DNA of 64,000 nt. Origin: Caryophanales bacterium (GTDB lineage: Bacteria; Bacillota; Bacilli; Bacillales; Bacillaceae_J). The notes below the pieces were generated by a model. The model saw only the letters and a list, made by a program, of their open reading frames with translations. It had not been told where the DNA came from and ran no database searches. Shown here piece by piece: positions 7,233-14,762 of this stretch. Positions within the stretch are counted from its first letter, which is position 1. Every line of letters starts with the position of its first letter. The stretch spans positions 124,001 to 188,000 of the forward strand of contig DULJ01000040.1 of NCBI GenBank assembly GCA_012840465.1. The letters are read 5' to 3'. A program made the position numbers and the translations under genes.

Positions 7233-7331
7233 ATATCCACAGATAACAGTGGATAACTTGTGGGTATTGTGTTTATAATGTAAATAATTCCAGTTAATTA
7301 GCCTTTGATAATGTGCATAAAGTTATCCACA
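7233..7331. promoter_or_regulatory. Cluster of DnaA boxes upstream of sda
   Basis: Two exact TTATNCACA matches: 7323-7331 (TTATCCACA, plus strand) and 7312-7320 (TGTGCATAA, so TTATGCACA on the minus strand). Two 8/9 matches: 7233-7241 (ATATCCACA) and 7248-7256 (AGTGGATAA). B. subtilis sda is known to be activated by DnaA through boxes in this position. The 424-bp gap between sda and yqeG otherwise shows only AT-rich sequence with promoter-like hexamers. Confidence 0.75.
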
Positions 7332-7494
7332 ATCGGGGATTTTATGAAAATTTGTCGAAAAGTTTTTTTGAATAACATTATTCGACAAAAAACAATGCTA
7401 TTTCTGTAAATATTGTTTTGAAACGTTGGCGGACTTTGGCTATTATTAGTAGGGGTACAGAAGTTAAAGTTCAAAATTATTAGAGGTGTTTGTC

Positions 7495-8010
7495 TTGCTA
7501 GATTTGTTTTTACCAAATGAGCATGTGAAAAGTGTTTTTGAGATTGACCCGGCAAAATTGAAGGAAAAAGGGATTAAAGGAATTATTACTGATTTAGATA
7601 ATACCCTTGTTGAATGGGACCGCCTGGAGGCAACGCCGAAGTTGATAAAATGGTTCCAAAAGATGAAAGACCATGGCATTAGTGTAACGGTTGTTTCGAA
7701 TAATAATGAGGAACGAGTGAAGCTGTTTTCAGGACCATTAGGCATTCAATATATATATCAAGCAAGAAAACCGATGGGAAGAGCTTTTCGTAAAGCTGTT
7801 TATGACATGAAGCTAAAAAAAGATGAAGTCGTTGTGATCGGTGATCAGCTGTTAACAGACGTATTGGGGGGGAACCGATCCGGGCTGCATACGATATTAG
7901 TTGTGCCAGTAGCCCAATCAGATGGTTTCTTTACCAAATTTAACAGACGTATAGAACGGTCTATTTTAAATATGATGAGAAGAAAAGGTATGGTATATTG
8001 GGAGGAATAA
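7495..8010 (+). CDS. yqeG: YqeG family HAD phosphatase
   Basis: A 171-residue HAD-superfamily hydrolase (class IIIA). Motif I is DLDNTLVEW with D33 and D35, motif II SNNN, motif III K with GDQLLTD. This matches the YqeG family, whose substrate is not firmly known. The TTG at 7495 was chosen over the ORF-track GTG at 7486 because AGAGGTG lies at the right distance and MLDLFLP aligns with the B. subtilis start. It opens the yqeG-yqeH-aroE-yhbY-nadD-yqeK-rsfS-yqeM operon and its end nearly touches yqeH. Confidence 0.88.
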   Translation: MLDLFLPNEHVKSVFEIDPAKLKEKGIKGIITDLDNTLVEWDRLEATPKLIKWFQKMKDHGISVTVVSNNNEERVKLFSGPLGIQYIYQARKPMGRAFRKAVYDMKLKKDEVVVIGDQLLTDVLGGNRSGLHTILVVPVAQSDGFFTKFNRRIERSILNMMRRKGMVYWEE

Positions 8011-8012
8011 TT

Positions 8013-9122
8013 TTGGATAATCAAGTTTTACATTGTCAAGGCTGCGGTGTAAAGATTCAAACAGAAAATAAAACAGAAATAGGCTATGCACCTCCGTCTG
8101 CTTTGGAGCGCGAGGTGTTAATCTGCCAACGTTGTTTCCGGCTTAAGCATTATAACGAAATTCAGGATGTATCTTTAACGGATGCTGACTTCTTAAAAAT
8201 TTTAAATGGTATTGGGCACTCTGATGCATTAGTCGTTAAAATTGTAGATATCTTTGATTTTAACGGAAGCTGGCTCCCGGGATTACATCGATTCGTTGGC
8301 AAGAATAAAGTGTTATTAGTAGGGAATAAAGTTGATCTATTACCAAAGTCAGTAAAAAATTCTAAACTTATTCATTGGATGAAGTATTCTGCTGCTCAAC
8401 TCGGTTTAAAACCAAAGGATGTCTACTTAATAAGTGCAACCAAAGGTGAAGGCGTAAAAGAACTGGCTGCAGCCATCGACTTCCACCGCGAAGGAAAGAA
8501 TGTATATGTAGTTGGCTGTACGAATGTGGGTAAATCAACATTTATTAATAAAATTATTAAAGAATTCAGCGGAGTAAATGATGATGTAATTACGACATCA
8601 CAATTTCCGGGAACGACACTGGATTTAATAGATATCCCGCTTGATGATGGAACATCTTTATTTGATACACCAGGGATCATCAATCATCATCAGATGGCGC
8701 ATTTTGTGAATGAAAAAGGATTAAAGATCATTTCCCCCCGTAAGGAAATTAAACCAAGAGTATTTCAGGTAAATGAAGGTCAAACATTATATTTTGGTGG
8801 GTTAGCAAGACTTGACTACATTTCAGGGGGAAGAAAATCGTTTACTTGTTATGTATCAAATGAGTTAAATATTCACCGAACGAAGTTGGAGAAGGCCAAT
8901 AAACTATACGAAGACCATGCAGGTGAACTGTTATTCCCACCTTTTGAAGAAGAGGTAAAAGAATTTCCTCCATTAGTGAAACAGGAATTTATGATCCGTG
9001 AAGCTAAAACCGACATTGTTTTTCACGGTTTGGGCTGGGTTACATGCAACGAACCAGGGGCAAAAATAGTGGCCTATGTTCCAAAAGGTGTAGGGGTAAC
9101 GATTAGACAATCGTTGATTTAA
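8013..9122 (+). CDS. yqeH: Ribosome biogenesis GTPase YqeH (circularly permuted)
   Basis: 369 residues, needed for 30S subunit assembly in B. subtilis. An N-terminal zinc finger (CQGCG ... CQRC) is followed by GTPase motifs in permuted order: G4 NKVDLL, then G1 GCTNVGKS, then G3 DTPG. The C-terminal domain is the RNA- or protein-binding part. The start is TTG with GGGAGG 7 nt before it; the upstream TTG in the track lies inside the Shine-Dalgarno area. It begins 2 nt after yqeG, so translation is probably coupled. Confidence 0.93.
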   Translation: MDNQVLHCQGCGVKIQTENKTEIGYAPPSALEREVLICQRCFRLKHYNEIQDVSLTDADFLKILNGIGHSDALVVKIVDIFDFNGSWLPGLHRFVGKNKVLLVGNKVDLLPKSVKNSKLIHWMKYSAAQLGLKPKDVYLISATKGEGVKELAAAIDFHREGKNVYVVGCTNVGKSTFINKIIKEFSGVNDDVITTSQFPGTTLDLIDIPLDDGTSLFDTPGIINHHQMAHFVNEKGLKIISPRKEIKPRVFQVNEGQTLYFGGLARLDYISGGRKSFTCYVSNELNIHRTKLEKANKLYEDHAGELLFPPFEEEVKEFPPLVKQEFMIREAKTDIVFHGLGWVTCNEPGAKIVAYVPKGVGVTIRQSLI

Positions 9123-9142
9123 AGTAGAAATGGGGGAGAGAA

Positions 9143-9982
9143 ATGGGGAAGTTATTTGGATTATTAGGGCATCCGGTAGGGCATTCGATGTCTCCTATTA
9201 TGCATAATGACCAATTTTCTTTTTTGGGATTGGACTATTGTTACCATGCATTTGATGTTCATCCTAATGAATTAGAAAATGCCGTGAACGGAATTAGAAC
9301 ATTGGGGTTATCTGGATTTAATGTGACAATTCCACATAAGGTTGAAATAATGAAATATTTAGATGAAATTGATGAAGAAGCGTTACAAATTGGAGCAGTC
9401 AATACAGTTATGAACCGTAATGGTAAGCTATACGGCTACAATACGGATGGTAAAGGGTTTGCGGTTTCACTGCAAACTATTGCGGGTTCAGATTTTCTAA
9501 ATAAAAAGATGTTGATCGTTGGTGCCGGGGGGGCGGCCAGGGGCATTTTTGTAACATTGGCCAGGATGGAAGCTAATGCAATTGATATCGCCAACAGAAC
9601 AGTTGAAAAAGCGGAACAGCTCATCTCCGAAAACCCTTACCCAATTCAATCTAATGCAAGGTCAATAAAGGAAGCCGAGGAAAATTTATCGGGATATCAA
9701 ATTATTATTAATACTACTTCTGTTGGAATGAGTCCCAAAATAGAAGAGCTTCCACTTCAACTGACAAATATGAAGCCAGGAACAATTCTAAGTGATATAA
9801 TTTATAATCCAATAGAAACAAAATGGTTACTAGAAGGAAAAGCATTAGGGGCTATTACGCAAAATGGTGTAGGGATGTTTGTAGGACAGGGTGCGTTAGC
9901 CTTTGAAATGTGGACCAAGGAAAAACCGGACTATAGCCGGATGGAACAAATTGTTATGAAGCAATTGGGAGGAAATAAATAA
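9143..9982 (+). CDS. aroE: Shikimate dehydrogenase (NADP+)
   Basis: Reduces 3-dehydroshikimate to shikimate in aromatic amino acid synthesis. The 279-residue protein has the substrate motif GHSMSPIMHN at residues 13-22, the catalytic lysine in NVTIPHK (K66), and the NADP-binding loop GAGGAARG with NRT shortly after. ATG start behind GGGGGAG. Its location inside a ribosome-assembly operon is the normal Bacillus arrangement. Confidence 0.96.
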   Translation: MGKLFGLLGHPVGHSMSPIMHNDQFSFLGLDYCYHAFDVHPNELENAVNGIRTLGLSGFNVTIPHKVEIMKYLDEIDEEALQIGAVNTVMNRNGKLYGYNTDGKGFAVSLQTIAGSDFLNKKMLIVGAGGAARGIFVTLARMEANAIDIANRTVEKAEQLISENPYPIQSNARSIKEAEENLSGYQIIINTTSVGMSPKIEELPLQLTNMKPGTILSDIIYNPIETKWLLEGKALGAITQNGVGMFVGQGALAFEMWTKEKPDYSRMEQIVMKQLGGNK

Positions 9983-10273
9983 ATGTTAACAGGAAAACAA
10001 AAACGTTTTTTACGATCTAAAGCACACCACTTAAATCCAATTTTTCAGGTTGGAAAGGGTGGAGTGAATGAAAATATGATTAAACAAATTGTGGAAGCAC
10101 TTGAGGTCCGTGAATTAATAAAAGTAAGTGTTTTACAAAACTGTGAATTTGACCGTGATGAGGTTGCGGACAGTTTGGCTAAAGGTGCAAGGGCAGAGCT
10201 CGTCCAAATTATCGGAAATACGATTGTTCTTTACAAGGAATCGGTTGAACATAAGCAAATAAGTCTTCCTTAA
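9983..10273 (+). CDS. yhbY: Ribosome assembly RNA-binding protein YhbY (YqeI)
   Basis: A 96-residue CRM-domain protein. The family pattern is clear: LTGKQKRFLRSKAHHLNP at the start and the RNA-binding loop GKGGVNENM. CRM proteins bind pre-ribosomal RNA of the large subunit. The ATG directly follows the aroE stop, with GGGAGG inside the aroE end, so the two are tightly coupled. Confidence 0.92.
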   Translation: MLTGKQKRFLRSKAHHLNPIFQVGKGGVNENMIKQIVEALEVRELIKVSVLQNCEFDRDEVADSLAKGARAELVQIIGNTIVLYKESVEHKQISLP

Positions 10274-10294
10274 AACGACGAAGGGATTGGTTTT

Positions 10295-10900
10295 ATGATG
10301 AAGGTCGGGATATTAGGTGGTACTTTTGACCCCCCGCATAATGGACATTTAATAATTGCCCAGGAGGTATTAGCTTCATTGCGTTTAAATGAAGTTTGGT
10401 TTATGCCAACTAATATACCGCCACATAAAGCAGATGCTAAATCAAGAGGCGAAGACCGTCTTGAGATGGTAAAGCGGGCAATTGCCGATAATGAATGTTT
10501 TAGACTGCTGCCGATCGAATTTGAACGTTCAGGCCCATCCTATACATATGACACAATTGCTATTCTAAAAGAAAAGTACCCAAATGCGGAATTCTATTTC
10601 ATCATTGGAGCTGATATGGTCGAATATTTACCAAAATGGTATCGAATTGATGATTTGGTGCATGATGTTCATTTTGTAGGGGTAAAACGTCCGAAGTTTA
10701 AAATTGTTTCAAAATATAACGTAATTGAAGTAGAAGTACCACAGTTTGATATGTCTTCTTCCGAACTACGGCGTCGTTTTAAAACTAACCAAAATACAAA
10801 ATATTTTTTACCAGATGCTGTTAGAGAATATATAGAGGAGAAAAATCTTTATGGATCGAGCGAAAGCATTAGCCCTTGTAAAAGAACAGCTGACAGATAA
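10295..10900 (+). CDS. nadD: Nicotinate-nucleotide adenylyltransferase
   Basis: Makes deamido-NAD from nicotinate mononucleotide and ATP. The nucleotidyltransferase motif GGTFDPPHNGH is at residues 8-18 and the second motif appears as MSSSELRRRF. The protein is 201 residues, about a dozen longer than usual, because its end runs 50 nt into yqeK in another frame. Two adjacent ATGs are possible starts (10295, 10298). Confidence 0.95.
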   Translation: MMKVGILGGTFDPPHNGHLIIAQEVLASLRLNEVWFMPTNIPPHKADAKSRGEDRLEMVKRAIADNECFRLLPIEFERSGPSYTYDTIAILKEKYPNAEFYFIIGADMVEYLPKWYRIDDLVHDVHFVGVKRPKFKIVSKYNVIEVEVPQFDMSSSELRRRFKTNQNTKYFLPDAVREYIEEKNLYGSSESISPCKRTADR

Positions 10901-11411
10901 ACGGTACGAACATACGGTAGGTGTGATGGAGACGGCCGTTCAGTTAGCCCAAAAATATGGAGTGGACAGTCAGAAGGCAGAACTTGCTGCTATTTTTCAC
11001 GATTATGCTAAGTTTCGCTCCAAAGAGGAAATGGAAAAAGTAATAGTCGATGAAAATATGCCGAAACAACTATTGGAATTTCATTCGGAATTATGGCATG
11101 CACCGGTAGGCGCTTACCTTGTACGGATTGAGGCTGGCATTCAGGATGAGGATATTTTGCAGGCCATTCGGTTTCATACAACCGGAAATAAGAATATGAA
11201 TATGTTAGATAAGATCGTTTTCTTAGCAGATTATATTGAACCGGGAAGAAAGTTTCCAGGTGTAGACGCCGTCCGAAAGGTTGCTCTTGAAAATCTAAAT
11301 GAAGCCGTTGTTATGGCGCTAAAAAATACAATCAAGTTTTTGTTGGATAAAAAGCAACCAATTTATCCGGATACATTAGAAACCTATAATACACTTATAA
11401 GGAGGAATTAG
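10851..11411 (+). CDS. yqeK: HD-domain hydrolase YqeK (probable Ap4A hydrolase)
   Basis: A 186-residue HD-superfamily metal phosphohydrolase. The metal site is seen in AAIFHDYAKFR, with further histidines in HAPVGAYL and AIRFHTTG and the aspartate in FLADYIEPGR. YqeK-type enzymes split diadenosine tetraphosphate symmetrically to ADP. The ATG follows GAGGAGAAA and lies inside the nadD end (50-nt overlap), an arrangement known from other Bacillus species. Confidence 0.92.
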   Translation: MDRAKALALVKEQLTDKRYEHTVGVMETAVQLAQKYGVDSQKAELAAIFHDYAKFRSKEEMEKVIVDENMPKQLLEFHSELWHAPVGAYLVRIEAGIQDEDILQAIRFHTTGNKNMNMLDKIVFLADYIEPGRKFPGVDAVRKVALENLNEAVVMALKNTIKFLLDKKQPIYPDTLETYNTLIRRN

Positions 11412-11417
11412 ACTTAC

Positions 11418-11771
11418 ATGAGTGAAAAAGATATTGTGTCAATTACGGCAAAGGCCGCTGACGACAAAAGGGCAGAGGATATAACTGTATTGGATATGCG
11501 TGGAGTTTCTCTTATAGCAGATTATTTTATGATTTGTCATGGGAATTCTGAGAAGCAGGTTCAAGCCATCGCACGAGAGGTTAAAGATAAAGCACAGGAA
11601 AATGATCTTAGCATTAAAAGGTTAGAAGGTTATGATGAAGCACGCTGGGTGCTTTGTGACCTAGGTGATGTCATTGTACATATTTTCCATCGTGATGAAA
11701 GAATTTATTATAATCTAGAACGCCTGTGGGGAGATGCTCCTAGAGTCAACATTCAGGAAAGATTGGTTTAA
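11418..11771 (+). CDS. rsfS: Ribosomal silencing factor RsfS
   Basis: A 117-residue protein that binds L14 of the 50S subunit and prevents joining with 30S in starvation. The family signature is clear: ADYFMICHGNSEKQVQAIA and GYDEARWVLCDLGDVIVHIF. AAGGAGGAATT upstream overlaps the end of yqeK. Confidence 0.95.
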   Translation: MSEKDIVSITAKAADDKRAEDITVLDMRGVSLIADYFMICHGNSEKQVQAIAREVKDKAQENDLSIKRLEGYDEARWVLCDLGDVIVHIFHRDERIYYNLERLWGDAPRVNIQERLV

Positions 11772-11774
11772 ACT

Positions 11775-12539
11775 ATGTCATACCAGCATTTTGCACTTCT
11801 CTACGATGAACTAATGATGGATGCCCCTTATGAAGATTGGCTGCAATTCATAATGAAAAATATGATGAAGTATGGGAACGGGGGTAAACGTCTTCTAGAC
11901 CTTGGTTGTGGAACCGGAACGTTGTCGATCCCGCTCGCACTCCAAGGGTATCATGTCACCGGGATTGATTTATCTGAAGAAATGTTAACAATAGCCCATG
12001 CAAAATCAGTGGAAGCGAGCGTTCAAATTGCCTTTTTCCAGCAAGATATGAGACAGTTGGAAGGGTTTGAACCTTTTGATGTTATTGGTATATTTTGCGA
12101 TTCCCTAAATTATTTGGGAACAGAACAAGATGTGGAACTAACATTTAGAAATATCTATGACCAACTGCTTCCGGGGGGACTATTATTGTTTGATGTTCAT
12201 TCAATTGATAAAATGGACAATATTTTTATAGGTCAGACGTATAGCAGCAATGATGAAGAAATATCGTACATTTGGAATTGTTTTGCTGGTGAACAACCCC
12301 ACTCGGTGGAGCATGAGTTGACCTTCTTCGTGAAAGAAAATGATTCGTATTATAGATATGATGAAGTTCATTACCAGCAAACATTCCCGGTTGATCATTA
12401 TCAAAAATGGCTAGAAAAGGCGGGCTTTGAATTATTGGAGATTTCAGCGGATTTTACTGAAGAAAAACCAACAGAAAAGTCGGAGAGAATCTTTTTTACC
12501 GCAAAGAAGAAAAGTGGAAGCGCCCGTTTAGCGACGTAA
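11775..12539 (+). CDS. yqeM: Class I SAM-dependent methyltransferase YqeM, with repeat-derived C-terminus
   Basis: A 254-residue methyltransferase of unknown target. SAM motif I is LLDLGCGTGTLSIPLA, followed by GIDLSEEML and the later FDVIGIFCDSLNYL. It starts 3 nt after rsfS. The last nine codons and the stop (SGSARLAT region) are encoded by a copy of dispersed repeat A, which begins near 12511. The original end of the protein was therefore probably replaced by repeat sequence. The catalytic domain is untouched. Confidence 0.88.
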   Translation: MSYQHFALLYDELMMDAPYEDWLQFIMKNMMKYGNGGKRLLDLGCGTGTLSIPLALQGYHVTGIDLSEEMLTIAHAKSVEASVQIAFFQQDMRQLEGFEPFDVIGIFCDSLNYLGTEQDVELTFRNIYDQLLPGGLLLFDVHSIDKMDNIFIGQTYSSNDEEISYIWNCFAGEQPHSVEHELTFFVKENDSYYRYDEVHYQQTFPVDHYQKWLEKAGFELLEISADFTEEKPTEKSERIFFTAKKKSGSARLAT

Positions 12540-12589
12540 AAACTGGAGATGAGCGAAGTTTACTAGTCGCTGGGCGCTGGAACTGGACA
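12511..12589 (+). repeat. Dispersed repeat A, copy A1 (internally shortened)
   Basis: Begins AAGTGGAAGCGCCCGTTTAG and ends near TCGCTGGGCGCTGG. AGCGCCC and GGGCGCT are complementary ends. It lacks the central part found in copies A3 and A4. It supplies the C-terminal codons and stop of yqeM. Confidence 0.85.
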
Positions 12590-12596
12590 AAAATAG

Positions 12597-12628
12597 AAAA
12601 ACCGAGGGCCCCTTCCTTCGGTTTTTTT
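12597..12628. terminator. Terminator after yqeM
   Basis: AAAACCGAGGG pairs with CCTTCGGTTTT (one G-U) and is followed by a T run. It ends the yqeG-yqeM operon and can also serve comER, which converges from the other side. Confidence 0.8.
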
Positions 12629-12675
12629 CTAATTTTATTTCTTTATTTAGCAGGATTTTGTAGATTTATAGCGAA

Positions 12676-13503
12676 TTAGTCTTTTATGCAAAATTGTTCA
12701 TGAACTTTTTCTTTTTCATGGTTAAATTTAGCATGTGTTTGTTGGAATAAATGATTAAACATAGCTCCAATTTCAGCTTCGAGAACTTTAATCCCTTCGC
12801 CGGTAATCCCGCCTTTTACACATACTTTTTCTTGCAATGTTTCCAGTGTGTATACTTCTTGTTCAAGTAATTGACCTAATCCGATAATCATTTTACTTGC
12901 TAATAATGTGGCTTGTTCCCTTGTGATCTCAGTCTCCGCCACAGCAGCTTCGATAAAGTTACGAAGTAAAAAGGTAAAAAAGGCTGGACCGCAACTCGTA
13001 ATATCTGAAGCAACTCTTGTAATATTTTCCTCGATTGTGAGCGGAGTTGAAATTTTCGTCATGATTTGCTCAATGTATACTTGGTGGTGTTTAGGGCAAT
13101 GTTCTCCGTAAGTAAGTAAAGAAGTTCCACACAAAACTCGGTTAGTAATACTTGGAATTACCCTTACAGCCGCACATGGCACAACCGACTCTAATTGCTC
13201 AACACTTATTGGGCTTGTTATCGACACAATACACTGCTCTTTCTTCAGTAACGGTGCCAATCCTTTTAACAGTGGATTAATATCCAATGGTTTTATACAC
13301 AAAAAGATATATTCGGAATTTTTAATGATATCCTCGGGAGAATCAACAACATGAATATTTGGAAATTCGTTTTTTATTTGTTCTGCTTTTGTTTTTGTTC
13401 GATTCGTAATATATAACTTCTCTTCGTTTACGGCGGAGGATTTAAGGAATGCTTCAATAAGGATTTTGCCCATATTTCCAGTCCCAATAACTCCTATGTT
13501 CAC
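12676..13503 (-). CDS. comER: ComER, pyrroline-5-carboxylate reductase-like late competence protein
   Basis: A 275-residue protein with the ProC fold: Rossmann loop GVIGTGNMGK at the N-terminus and the C-terminal signature region TRVASDITSCGPAFFTFLL. In Bacillus this gene lies divergent to comEA, as here, and has been linked to sporulation timing and biofilm control rather than DNA uptake. The GTG at 13503 was chosen because AGAGGGGGG lies just before it; the track's TTG at 13524 would lie upstream of that Shine-Dalgarno. A proline-synthesis function cannot be excluded. Confidence 0.85.
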   Translation of the reverse strand: MNIGVIGTGNMGKILIEAFLKSSAVNEEKLYITNRTKTKAEQIKNEFPNIHVVDSPEDIIKNSEYIFLCIKPLDINPLLKGLAPLLKKEQCIVSITSPISVEQLESVVPCAAVRVIPSITNRVLCGTSLLTYGEHCPKHHQVYIEQIMTKISTPLTIEENITRVASDITSCGPAFFTFLLRNFIEAAVAETEITREQATLLASKMIIGLGQLLEQEVYTLETLQEKVCVKGGITGEGIKVLEAEIGAMFNHLFQQTHAKFNHEKEKVHEQFCIKD

Positions 13504-13602
13504 AATTTTCCCCCCTCTTTGCAAACAATACTCTACTTATGCTTATGATACTGGAAGCTTAAATATGATTGATTTCTAACTATCATCGAATGGAGCGATA
13601 AT

Positions 13603-14208
13603 ATGGCTCAAATAATCATTGATAAAAAAAGAATGACTATTATTGCTGTTGTAATCTTTGTATTAGTACTATTTTTATCGATAAAGCTTTATGATCGTAA
13701 TGAACAAGCAAAGGAAATCCTGACAATGGCTGAATTGGAAGAAGAAGAGGTAGTTGCCATACCGGAAGAGTCAAATCCTTTGATTTTATTTGTTGACCTT
13801 AAAGGAGCAGTAGTAAAACCGGGTGTGTATCAGCTTGAGGATGGGAAAAGGGTACTCGATGTCATTCAATTGGCGGGAGGTTTCCAAGCAGATGCGGATC
13901 AAAAAAAGATTAACTTAGCTGCCCGATTAAGTGACGAAATGGTAATCTATATCCCCGCGATTGGCGAAGTCCTAGTAGATGGCAGTGGTTTACCTACAAC
14001 TGAAATGGATGATGGTAAGATTAATATTAATACAGCCACTTCAGGGGAATTGGAAAGTTTACCTGGGATTGGGGTAGCTAAGGCGGCGGGTATTATCAGT
14101 TTCCGGGAACAGAATGGTCCATTTAAGGAGATTGAGGATATTGTTAATGTTTCGGGGATTGGTTCGAAATCGTTTGAGAAACTAAAGGATAAGATAAAGG
14201 TTCGTTAA
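13603..14208 (+). CDS. comEA: DNA receptor ComEA
   Basis: A 201-residue membrane-anchored protein that binds incoming double-stranded DNA at the cell surface. It has one N-terminal transmembrane helix (about residues 10-27), a SLBB domain (FVDLKGAVVKPGVYQLEDG), a linker, and two helix-hairpin-helix motifs at the C-terminus (LESLPGIGVAKAAGI and IVNVSGIGSKSFEKL). It opens the comE operon. I saw no clear AAAA-N5-TTTT ComK box in the 99 bp before it. Confidence 0.95.
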   Translation: MAQIIIDKKRMTIIAVVIFVLVLFLSIKLYDRNEQAKEILTMAELEEEEVVAIPEESNPLILFVDLKGAVVKPGVYQLEDGKRVLDVIQLAGGFQADADQKKINLAARLSDEMVIYIPAIGEVLVDGSGLPTTEMDDGKININTATSGELESLPGIGVAKAAGIISFREQNGPFKEIEDIVNVSGIGSKSFEKLKDKIKVR

Positions 14209-14274
14209 TATTAGAAATACATTGACGTGTCACTTTTTTCGTGGCTACAATTAAATTAGAAGGGGGATTAACTA

Positions 14275-14742
14275 GTGAATCGTATATCTTGGGATCAATA
14301 TTTTATGGCACAAAGCCATTTATTAGCATTACGAAGTACGTGCACACGGTTACGCGTTGGAGCAACGATTGTTAGGGACAAGCGAATCATTGCTGGAGGA
14401 TATAATGGTTCTGTTACGGGACAGACTCATTGTATTGATGATGGCTGTTATGTGATTGATAACCATTGCATTCGGACTATTCATGCAGAGGTAAACGCAA
14501 TCTTACAATGTGCCAAGTTTGGTGTTCAGACTGATGGTGCGGAAATTTATGTAACCCATTTTCCGTGTGTTCACTGTACAAAGGCAATTATTCAAAGTGG
14601 AATTAAAGCGCTATATTATGCCGAGGATTATAAAAATCATCCATATGCGCTTGAAATACTGGAAAAGGCTAATGTTAAGGTTCAAAAGGTCGAACTAGAG
14701 GATATAACAACCTATTTTCAGGATTTTGGAAGTAACAAATAG
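14275..14742 (+). CDS. comEB: dCMP deaminase ComEB
   Basis: A 155-residue zinc deaminase that converts dCMP to dUMP. The zinc site is HAEVNAI together with FPCVHCTKAI; the early segment TRLRVGATIV and the internal cysteine/histidine group (THCIDDGCYV) are typical of ComEB-type dCMP deaminases. It is a little shorter than B. subtilis ComEB. GTG start behind AAGGGGGATT. It is not itself needed for DNA uptake in B. subtilis. Confidence 0.93.
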   Translation: MNRISWDQYFMAQSHLLALRSTCTRLRVGATIVRDKRIIAGGYNGSVTGQTHCIDDGCYVIDNHCIRTIHAEVNAILQCAKFGVQTDGAEIYVTHFPCVHCTKAIIQSGIKALYYAEDYKNHPYALEILEKANVKVQKVELEDITTYFQDFGSNK

Positions 14743-14762
14743 AGTGAAGGAGGTGGCCTTAC

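Noticed and set aside
13504-13602. ComK binding site before comEA
   Set aside because: No convincing AAAA-N5-TTTT pair was found in this short gap, so none is annotated.
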